From Acidobacteriaceae bacterium (lineage in GTDB: Bacteria; Acidobacteriota; Terriglobia; Terriglobales; Acidobacteriaceae): a stretch of DNA of 11,590 bases. Made by a program: the position numbers and the translations under genes. The stretch covers positions 133 to 11,722 of the forward strand of contig PLKY01000393.1 of NCBI GenBank assembly GCA_003140785.1. Reading direction: 5' to 3'. Shown here piece by piece: positions 6,640 to 11,590 of the stretch; positions within the stretch are counted from its first letter, which is position 1, and every line of letters begins with the position of its first letter. The notes under the pieces were generated by a model. It was not told where the DNA came from and searched no databases. It saw only the letters and a list, made by a program, of their open reading frames with translations.

Positions 6640-6987
6640 TTATTTGGAATCGAGCATCGTGATCAAGTCCTGCTCGCCGTCCAGCAAATAGAACGCAATG
6701 AAAGTGAGTGGAGTGACATCGGAGGCGTTGCCAAAGTCCGCAATGACGCGCTCGGCCGGTTCGTAGAACGCCGATCCGACGGGGAGTAACTCGGCGGGTT
6801 GACCCTCGATCTGACAAAAGCCCGTGCCGCTGGCAATGTAGCCGACGACCGGGCACGGGTGCAGGTGACGTCCTGACTTCTGGCCCGGTCCGAGTGTGAT
6901 TTTGCGGATGTCGACGTTGGTGACGTTGCGGTTTTGAAGAGCGGCGTTCAGCAGTTGCTGCCGTTCAATGGTCGATTGGTGGCTCAT
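6640..6987 (-). CDS. Small cupin-domain protein within the isc operon
   Basis: A 115-residue single-domain cupin. Motif 1 is seen as LGPGQKSGRHLHPCPVVGYI then ASGTG, with H41 and H43 as the His pair. The usual Glu of this motif is absent. Motif 2 (LPVGSAFYEPAERVIADFGN) keeps Gly, Pro and Asn but has Ala where the metal-binding His normally sits. So only part of a standard metal site remains, plus C45 next to the His pair and C58. Reaction unknown; small cupins act as dioxygenases, isomerases, sensors or binders. The gene lies between fdx (19-base gap) and iscX (9-base gap) on the same strand, so it is almost certainly cotranscribed with the isc genes. The frame is open upstream to 7083, but that would overlap fdx, and homology begins near ATG 6987; the ribosome site there is weak. 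Confidence 0.85.
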   Translation of the reverse strand: MSHQSTIERQQLLNAALQNRNVTNVDIRKITLGPGQKSGRHLHPCPVVGYIASGTGFCQIEGQPAELLPVGSAFYEPAERVIADFGNASDVTPLTFIAFYLLDGEQDLITMLDSK

Positions 6988-7006
6988 GATGTTCTGCGTC
7001 CGGATT

Positions 7007-7423
7007 CTACTTCGGCTCGGCCATGGCCAGAGGCTTACCCTCGGAGGTGTAGTTGCGGTTCCACTTGGGAATCTCGACGACATAATTGCCCGGCTTGGTG
7101 ATGACGGCCTGGCAACCGAGGCGCGAATTCAACTGCTGATCGGCGGCCATGTCCATGCGATCCAGCTCATCGTCGTCAGCTTCACTGATGCCGTTGGCGC
7201 CGTCTTTCACCCAGATGTGGCAGGTGGTGCAGGCGCACACACCGCCGCAGGCGTGGTCGAGAAAGATGCCGAAGTTTTCGGCGACATCGAGAAACGACAT
7301 CGGCTTCCCGTGATGGTCATACGGCATGGTGCCGAACTCGAACTCAACTACCTTGCCTTCGGGCTCGAAGGTTACGCGGACGAGTTTGTCGGGTGGAATG
7401 TTTTTGGTGTTTGCTTCGCTCAT
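7007..7423 (-). CDS. fdx: ISC-type [2Fe-2S] ferredoxin
   Basis: A 138-residue adrenodoxin-like ferredoxin that gives electrons to cluster assembly on IscU. The ligand pattern HACGGVCACTTC followed by RLGCQA gives C59, C65, C68 and C104 as cluster ligands. C63 matches the conserved non-ligand Cys of E. coli Fdx. The C-terminal NYVVEIPKWNRN corresponds to the segment that follows the last ligand in Isc ferredoxins. It is longer than E. coli Fdx (111) because of an N-terminal extension of about 12 residues, an inserted loop (MPYDHHGKPM) and a C-terminal tail. The gene lies 36 bases after hscA. AGGA lies about 12 bases before the ATG. Confidence 0.95.
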   Translation of the reverse strand: MSEANTKNIPPDKLVRVTFEPEGKVVEFEFGTMPYDHHGKPMSFLDVAENFGIFLDHACGGVCACTTCHIWVKDGANGISEADDDELDRMDMAADQQLNSRLGCQAVITKPGNYVVEIPKWNRNYTSEGKPLAMAEPK

Positions 7424-7459
7424 AGATTTCGATTCCTAGCGCAACGGTTCACTGCAATG

Positions 7460-9400
7460 TTATTTGAACTCCGCCGGGGCCATGGGATGCGGGGCGGTCA
7501 CTTCTTCGCCGAGGTCTTCGCCGGCGGCGGTCATTGTTTTGCCGCGAATCGCTGTTGTCACGGCGGCATCCATCATCAATTCGGCAAGGCGGTGCGTTGC
7601 GCGGTCAAGTGCCAGCGTGGCTTCGCGGATCGCGGTAAGATCGTCGCCTGCTTTCACCGCTGCGAGGCGATCGCCTGCCGCGCCAATCGCGGACTGTTCT
7701 TCGCCACGCAGCGCTCCCCACGCGGGACTCATGCGAGCCTGTTCTACCTTCGCCAAAATCGTCTCCGCCTCGTTGCGCGCTTCAATCAGCAGGCGCTTGG
7801 CGAAATCCTCCTCGGCGTGATCGAACGAATCGAGTATCATGGTCTCGACCTGCTCGTCGGTCAATCCGTAGGTTGCCTTCACCTCGATTTCGGCCGCCTT
7901 GCCGCTGCGCTGTTCGCGCGCAGAAACGTGCAGGATGCCGTCGGCGTCGATCAGGAATTTGACCTCAATACGCGGCAGTCCGGCGGTCATGGGCGGAATG
8001 CCTTTGAGGTCGAAACGCGCCAAGGAGCGGCAGTCAGCGGCCAATTCGCGTTCGCCCTGCAACACGTGAATCGCGACATTGGTCTGCCCGTCGACGCCGG
8101 TGGTGAAGTGCTCCGTGGCCGATGCGGGGATGGTGGAGTTGCGCGGAATGATGCGCGCCACCACGCCACCGAGGGCCTCGATGCCAAGCGAGAGCGGAGT
8201 GACGTCGAGCAATAACATTTCTTCAGTTGTCTTCGACGCGCCGGCTAATATGTCGGCCTGTACGGCGGCGCCAAGGGCCACGACTTCGTCAGGATTCAAT
8301 TCGGTGTGGGGCTTTTTGCCGCGCGCCGAGAGATGAAAGATGTCGTCGACCAGTCGGCGCACCGAGGGGATGCGTGTCGATCCGCCGACGAGCACGACTT
8401 CGTCAATTTGCTCAGGTGTAATGCCGGCGTCGGTCAGGGCTTGCTTGCACGGACCGGCAGTGCGATTCAGAACCGGCTCGATGAGCTGCTCGAAAACTTC
8501 GCGCGGGATTTCGCGCTGATAGCGATCGCCATTTGGGAGTTCGATGTCAAACTTGGCAGAGGATTCGGACGAGAGGCTAATCTTGGCGTCGATGGCATCT
8601 TTGCGCAATCCCTGGACGGCGCCGGGCTGCGTGCGCAGGTCGACACCGTGCTCGGAGTGAATTTCGTCGAGTGCGATGGCGAGCAGAAGGTTGTCGATGT
8701 CGTCGCCCCCGAGATGCGTGTCGCCGTTGGTGGATTGCACCTCGAAGATGCCGTCGCGCAGCTTGAGAATCGAAATATCAAAAGTCCCGCCGCCCAGATC
8801 GTAGACCGCGATGGTGCCTTCCTTGGCGCGATCGAGGCCGTAGGCCAACGCGGCCGCTGTGGGCTCATTCACAAGGCGCAGTACTTCAAGGCCAGCCATG
8901 CGGCCTGCGTCTTTCGTGGCCTGGCGTTGCGCGTCATTGAAGTAGGCGGGCACGGTGATGACGGCCTGCGTGACCGGCTCGCCGAAGAAACGCTCGGCAT
9001 TGCGCTTGAGCTGGCGCAGGATATATGCGGAGATCTCTGGGGGCGTGAAGCGGAGTTCTCCGAGCTGAACGCGGGGGACTTCGCCAGCTTCGACATCGTC
9101 GGCAAGACGGAAGGGAAAGAACTTCAACTCGTCGCGCACTTCGTCGAGACTGCGGCCCATGAGGCGCTTTACGGAGTAGATGACGCGCTCGGGCGTTTCG
9201 ATGAGCACGCGGCGCGCGCTGTTGCCCACGGTGACAGTGGGACGGCCTCCGCTGGCAGGAATTGGGTCTAGCGCAACAATTGAGGGGACAAGATTGGAGC
9301 CATCGACGCCGGGAATCACCACCGGCGCGTCGCCTTGCATGTAGGCGACGAGAGAGTTGGTGGTGCCAAGATCGATGCCGACTACGCGTCCTTCCGCCAT
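7460..9400 (-). CDS. hscA: HscA (Hsc66), Hsp70-type chaperone for Fe-S assembly
   Basis: A 646-residue Hsp70 (E. coli HscA has 616). The ATPase domain has GIDLGTTNSLVAY (phosphate-1 at residues 10-16), VNEPTAAALAYG, VYDLGGGTFDISI (201-208) and VLVGGSTRIPSV (338-347). The interdomain linker is LLLDVTPLSLGIE (396-408). The substrate domain follows, then a helical lid, ending without the acidic DnaK-type EEVD/DDKK tail. With HscB it binds the LPPVK motif of IscU and uses ATP to promote cluster release. The assignment as HscA rather than DnaK rests on its position directly after hscB (6-base gap) and before fdx, and on the overall divergence. The ATG follows the hscB stop closely; TAGGAG lies about 14 bases upstream, within the end of hscB. 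Confidence 0.96.
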   Translation of the reverse strand: MAEGRVVGIDLGTTNSLVAYMQGDAPVVIPGVDGSNLVPSIVALDPIPASGGRPTVTVGNSARRVLIETPERVIYSVKRLMGRSLDEVRDELKFFPFRLADDVEAGEVPRVQLGELRFTPPEISAYILRQLKRNAERFFGEPVTQAVITVPAYFNDAQRQATKDAGRMAGLEVLRLVNEPTAAALAYGLDRAKEGTIAVYDLGGGTFDISILKLRDGIFEVQSTNGDTHLGGDDIDNLLLAIALDEIHSEHGVDLRTQPGAVQGLRKDAIDAKISLSSESSAKFDIELPNGDRYQREIPREVFEQLIEPVLNRTAGPCKQALTDAGITPEQIDEVVLVGGSTRIPSVRRLVDDIFHLSARGKKPHTELNPDEVVALGAAVQADILAGASKTTEEMLLLDVTPLSLGIEALGGVVARIIPRNSTIPASATEHFTTGVDGQTNVAIHVLQGERELAADCRSLARFDLKGIPPMTAGLPRIEVKFLIDADGILHVSAREQRSGKAAEIEVKATYGLTDEQVETMILDSFDHAEEDFAKRLLIEARNEAETILAKVEQARMSPAWGALRGEEQSAIGAAGDRLAAVKAGDDLTAIREATLALDRATHRLAELMMDAAVTTAIRGKTMTAAGEDLGEEVTAPHPMAPAEFK

Positions 9401-9406
9401 GCTGAT

Positions 9407-10102
9407 TTAATTTGCTCCTAGAGTTTCGTTTACATCCCGGACAAGGTTATCGAGATAGCGACGGCGATCGAGCAGCGCCAGCATCGTTTTCTGTGCGGCG
9501 CTCCGCGCCGACGCATCCCCGTCGTCCCAGGCGGTCCATTGTGTGCGCAGATCGTTGTCCACGTCATCCAACAGGCCATCGAACTTTTTCTTAGCTTCGG
9601 TCAGGCTTTGCTTCAGATCGGGATCTTCTTCGCCCATTTTCTTGGCGGCGCGCATTTCTTCGAGCTGCATGTTGAGGTCGAAGACTTCTTCGAGCAGGTC
9701 GGCCGGTACGCGCGATGGATCGGTGCGCCCCTTGCCGCTGTGCTCTTCGCCAATCTCTGCGCCGTGGAGTTTGAGGAGATACTCGGTGCGGCGGATCGGA
9801 TCTCTCAGCGTGCGATAGGCATCGTTGAGCAGAGCTGTGTCGGCGAGACTCCAGTCCTTCTCCTCCGGAGTAGCGCGTGCGAAGCGGTCGGGATGCAACT
9901 TGCGGCTCAGCTTGTGGAACTGATGCTCCAACATGCCGAGATCGAGCGTCAGACGCGGCTCGAGCGAGAAAACGGAATAATAGTCCGCGCCCGGAGGCGG
10001 CTGAATCTTGCTGCAATGGGGGCAGAAGAGCGTGGACTCATTGTGAGCCACGGCGCACGACCAACACGCAATCGGAACTGCGGAATCAAGAACCTTCAAC
10101 AT
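9407..10102 (-). CDS. hscB: HscB (Hsc20) J-domain co-chaperone with N-terminal zinc-type tetracysteine module
   Basis: A 231-residue co-chaperone that delivers IscU to HscA and stimulates its ATPase. The J domain spans about residues 40-110 with the HPD triad at 70-72 (KLHPDRF), then TALLNDAYRTLRDPIRRTEYLLKL in two conserved blocks. The C-terminal three-helix IscU-binding domain follows (about 130-231). E. coli HscB has 171 residues; the excess is largely at the N-terminus. There, CWSC (C13, C16) and CPHC (C27, C30) form a tetracysteine unit just before the J domain. This arrangement is known from eukaryotic HSCB and is absent from the E. coli protein. AGG about 8 bases before the ATG is the likely ribosome site. 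The gene is 33 bases after iscA and 6 before hscA. Confidence 0.95.
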   Translation of the reverse strand: MLKVLDSAVPIACWSCAVAHNESTLFCPHCSKIQPPPGADYYSVFSLEPRLTLDLGMLEHQFHKLSRKLHPDRFARATPEEKDWSLADTALLNDAYRTLRDPIRRTEYLLKLHGAEIGEEHSGKGRTDPSRVPADLLEEVFDLNMQLEEMRAAKKMGEEDPDLKQSLTEAKKKFDGLLDDVDNDLRTQWTAWDDGDASARSAAQKTMLALLDRRRYLDNLVRDVNETLGAN

Positions 10103-10135
10103 GCCTCAACCTGACTTGCCTGCTTGCACGAATCG

Positions 10136-10591
10136 CTACGACGAGAACGATGAACCGCAGCCGCAGGAGCGCGAGGAGTTCGGGTTGATGAAGTTGAAGC
10201 CCTGGCGCATCAGTGTTTCTTCGTAGTCGAGCGTCATGCCGTGCAGATAGAGAAACGACTTGGGGTCAACGAAGACGCGCACACCGTCGAAGTTATAGAT
10301 GCGGTCGCGCTCGCGTGGGCGAGTATCGAATTTGATCGCGTACGAAAGCCCGGAGCAACCGCCGCCGGTGACGCCGAGGCGCAGGCCGCCCTCTTCGGGC
10401 GAGACGCCTTCCTTGGCCATGGCGATGCGCACACGCTGGATGGCGCGGGCAGTCAATTGGAGCCCTTGTCCATTCGACCCAGCCGCCGCCGGTGTGGCTC
10501 CTTGCGACGGCACCTGCGGTGCGGCCAACTGCGGCTGCGCCGCGGTCATGTCCCCGGAAGGCTTGGTCTCGATTGTCACCATGTTCGACAT
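10136..10591 (-). CDS. iscA: IscA, A-type Fe-S carrier protein
   Basis: The core (residues 44-151) is an A-type carrier: LTARAIQRVRIAM, then LRLGVTGGGCSGLSY and the C-terminal FNFINPNSSRSCGCGSSF. The three conserved Cys (C79, C143, C145, spacing C-x63-C-G-C) can bind iron or a cluster for transfer to apo-proteins. Residues 1-43 are an extension rich in Ala, Pro, Gln and Gly that E. coli IscA (107 residues) lacks. ATG 10591 is chosen because GGGAA precedes it. The frame stays open to 10660 but runs through a hairpin spacer there. ATG 10582 is another option. The operon position (iscU before, hscB after) favours IscA over ErpA. Confidence 0.92.
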   Translation of the reverse strand: MSNMVTIETKPSGDMTAAQPQLAAPQVPSQGATPAAAGSNGQGLQLTARAIQRVRIAMAKEGVSPEEGGLRLGVTGGGCSGLSYAIKFDTRPRERDRIYNFDGVRVFVDPKSFLYLHGMTLDYEETLMRQGFNFINPNSSRSCGCGSSFSS

Positions 10592-10610
10592 GAAATTCCC
10601 GTTTCTGTCG

Positions 10611-10642
10611 CGAATTGCATGGACCAAGGCCCATTCAATTCG
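10611..10642 (-). promoter_or_regulatory. Stem-loop just upstream of iscA
   Basis: CGAATTG (10611-10617) pairs with CAATTCG (10636-10642). After one mismatch, ATGG (10619-10622) pairs with CCAT (10631-10634), leaving an 8-base loop. The stem ends 20 bases before the iscA start on the minus strand. It could affect iscA translation or protect the downstream mRNA; this is inferred from symmetry alone. Confidence 0.4.
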
Positions 10643-10651
10643 GGCGCGCCT

Positions 10652-10675
10652 TAAAGGCACGACCGAAGCCGTGCC
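10652..10675 (-). terminator. UUCG-capped hairpin after iscU, attenuator-like
   Basis: Read on the minus strand, GGCACGGC-TTCG-GTCGTGCC forms an 8-pair stem (one G-U) closed by a C(UUCG)G tetraloop, a very stable cap. It is followed by TTTAA, a short U-tract. It starts 16 bases after the iscU stop codon. It resembles a weak intrinsic terminator, so it may let only part of transcription proceed into iscA-hscBA-fdx. Alternatively it may protect the 3' end of iscSU mRNA after processing. Confidence 0.5.
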
Positions 10676-10691
10676 ACAAAACGCTAATTGT

Positions 10692-11114
10692 TTACTGCGC
10701 AGTGGCAGTTGCTGCCGGAGCAGCTTCGGCCACGCCGTTCTTCTTCTTCCAGTCGCCGATCGCGGCGCGAATGGCGTCCTCGGCCAGCACGGAGCAGTGA
10801 ATCTTCACCGGAGGAAGCGACAGCTCCTTCACGATGTCGGTGTTCTTGATGGCCATTGCGTCATCCACGGTGCGGCCCTTGATCCATTCAGTGGCCAATG
10901 AGGAGCTGGCAATTGCCGAACCGCAGCCGAAGGTCTTGAACTTGGCTTCTTCGATGACCTGGGTTTCAGGGTTTACGCGGATCTGGAGGCGCATGACGTC
11001 GCCACACTCCGGCGCGCCGACCAGACCTGTTCCGACTTCGCTCGAGGACTTATCCAGTGTGCCCACGTTACGCGGATTGTTGTAGTGGTCTACGACTTTG
11101 TCGCTGTATGCCAT
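10692..11114 (-). CDS. iscU: IscU, Fe-S cluster scaffold protein
   Basis: A 140-residue scaffold on which [2Fe-2S] clusters form from IscS-derived sulfur. The start is YSDKVVDHYNNPRNVG. The three ligand Cys are in GAPECGDVMRL (C37, with D39), FGCGSAIASSS (C64) and LPPVKIHCSVLAEDA (C107, with H106). The LPPVK motif (100-104) is the HscA recognition site, which fits with hscA being in the same operon. E. coli IscU has 128 residues; here an Ala/Thr tail (about the last 12 residues) is added. GGAGG lies 12 bases before the ATG. It is separated from iscS by a 148-base spacer with repeats and from iscA by 100 bases with two hairpins. Confidence 0.98.
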   Translation of the reverse strand: MAYSDKVVDHYNNPRNVGTLDKSSSEVGTGLVGAPECGDVMRLQIRVNPETQVIEEAKFKTFGCGSAIASSSLATEWIKGRTVDDAMAIKNTDIVKELSLPPVKIHCSVLAEDAIRAAIGDWKKKNGVAEAAPAATATAQ

Positions 11115-11157
11115 TGGTCCGTTTCTCCTCCGCGGGGGAAGCCGCGCGTACTTGAAA

Positions 11158-11258
11158 TCAGTGATCAGTTGTCAGTGATCAGTCTATTCAATGATTGGAT
11201 GCGCTGCGTTAGTACGGAGGCGCATTTACTGACCACTGACGACTGTTCACTGACCACT
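11158..11258. repeat. TCAGTGRTCAGT direct and inverted repeat cluster in the iscS-iscU spacer
   Basis: The 12-mer TCAGTGATCAGT occurs twice on the plus strand (11158-11169 and 11172-11183, 14-base period). The inverted form ACTGACCACTGA follows at 11228-11239, and ACTGACCACT at 11249-11258. The two halves can fold into a stem with a 44-base loop, and TGATCA is itself palindromic. It lies between two genes of one operon, where such a spacer is unusual. Similar TCAGTG-type repeats are, in my recollection, frequent between genes in Acidobacteriota genomes. It may be a dispersed intergenic repeat with RNA structure. Confidence 0.8.
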
Positions 11259-11263
11259 CGTTC

Positions 11264-11590
11264 CTAGTGCGCTGCCCATTGAATCTTGGTCAGGTCAATG
11301 CCTTCCTTCACCATCTCGTAAAGCGGTGAAAGCTCGCGCAATTTCTTCACGATGTCGATGACCTTTGCGGCCACGTAGTCGACTTCGGCCTGGGTGTTAA
11401 AGCGGCCCAGACCGAACCGGATGCTGCTGTGCGCCACATCGTCGCCGAGGCCGAGGGCCTTGAGCACGTAGCTCGGTTCCAAGGTGGCCGAGGTGCAGGC
11501 CGAGCCGCTGGAAACCGCAACGTCATTGATGCCCATCAATAGGGATTCGCCTTCGACATAGACGAAGCTCATGTTGAGGTTGCCGGGCAG
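11264..11590 (-). CDS. iscS: IscS cysteine desulfurase, C-terminal part (5' truncated by window edge)
   Basis: The last 108 residues of the PLP enzyme that removes sulfur from cysteine as a persulfide and passes it to IscU. The active-site loop reads SSGSACTSATLEPSYVLKAL, with the catalytic Cys at bases 11495-11497 (E. coli C328). SIRFGLGRFNTQAEVDYV follows. The end (EMVKEGIDLTKIQWAAH) matches the IscS-type C-terminus that contacts IscU (EMYKQGVDLNSIEWAHH in E. coli), not that of NifS or SufS. The frame is open to the right edge (LPGNLN before the first visible Met). The N-terminal PLP-Lys region and any iscR lie outside the window. Confidence 0.96.
   Translation of the reverse strand: MPGNLNMSFVYVEGESLLMGINDVAVSSGSACTSATLEPSYVLKALGLGDDVAHSSIRFGLGRFNTQAEVDYVAAKVIDIVKKLRELSPLYEMVKEGIDLTKIQWAAH

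Noticed and set aside
6968..8215. Open frame of 415 codons on the plus strand across the cupin, fdx and hscA
   Set aside because: It runs antisense across three certain genes and has no family features; codon bias explains it.
8306..9271. Open frame of 321 codons on the plus strand opposite hscA
   Set aside because: Frames antisense to Hsp70 genes are a known artefact and, as I recall, have been misannotated in databases as NAD-specific glutamate dehydrogenase. There is no independent support for a protein here.
9539..10114. Open frame of 191 codons on the plus strand opposite hscB
   Set aside because: Antisense to a clear hscB gene; no ribosome site or domain.
11158..11258. CRISPR array
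   Set aside because: The repeats are only 12 bases with 2-base or irregular spacing and occur in both orientations; there are no unique spacers and no cas genes.

Overview
The window is a GC-rich, densely coded bacterial chromosome segment with no phage, plasmid or transposase genes. The organism looks like a soil-type Acidobacteriota (Terriglobia-like). This rests on protein style: a DUF4337 membrane protein, a secreted protein of unknown function, an acetylornithine-aminotransferase-family enzyme, and Ala/Pro-rich tails. It also rests on a TCAGTGRTCAGT-type intergenic repeat. The assignment is an inference and was not tested by any search.

Left part, plus strand (1-3114): the C-terminal part of cysteinyl-tRNA synthetase (cysS), cut by the window edge. 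It is followed by a small HicB-type antitoxin gene and a HicA-type toxin gene that carries a one-base frameshift. Next come a three-helix DUF4337 membrane protein, a 410-base gap holding a strong hairpin, and a secreted protein of unknown function.

Middle (3044-6405): an EamA/DMT transporter on the minus strand converges on, and overlaps, the secreted-protein gene. Divergent from it, after a 420-base gap with three consecutive stem-loops, is a class-III PLP aminotransferase of the acetylornithine/4-aminobutyrate family. It is followed by a YraN (UPF0102) nuclease-fold protein.

Right part, minus strand (11590-6412): an almost complete ISC iron-sulfur cluster assembly operon, transcribed right to left as iscS (partial), iscU, iscA, hscB, hscA, fdx, a cupin gene and iscX. 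IscS supplies sulfur from cysteine and IscU is the scaffold. HscB and HscA release the cluster from IscU, whose LPPVK chaperone-recognition motif is present. Ferredoxin supplies electrons, IscA is an A-type carrier and IscX is the small acidic partner. No iscR is visible; it could lie beyond the right edge.

Four points stand out in the operon. HscB has an N-terminal tetracysteine (CxxC...CxxC) module like that of eukaryotic HSCB. A small cupin gene sits between fdx and iscX. IscA has an Ala/Pro/Gln-rich N-terminal extension. The spacers iscS-iscU and iscU-iscA are long and contain inverted repeats, one of them a terminator-like UUCG hairpin, whereas the genes downstream of iscA are packed with gaps of 6-36 bases. 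This suggests that the iscS, iscU and iscA-onward segments may be expressed at different levels from one transcript. I did not find a wholly new system; the cupin in the ISC operon and the structured spacers are the best leads.
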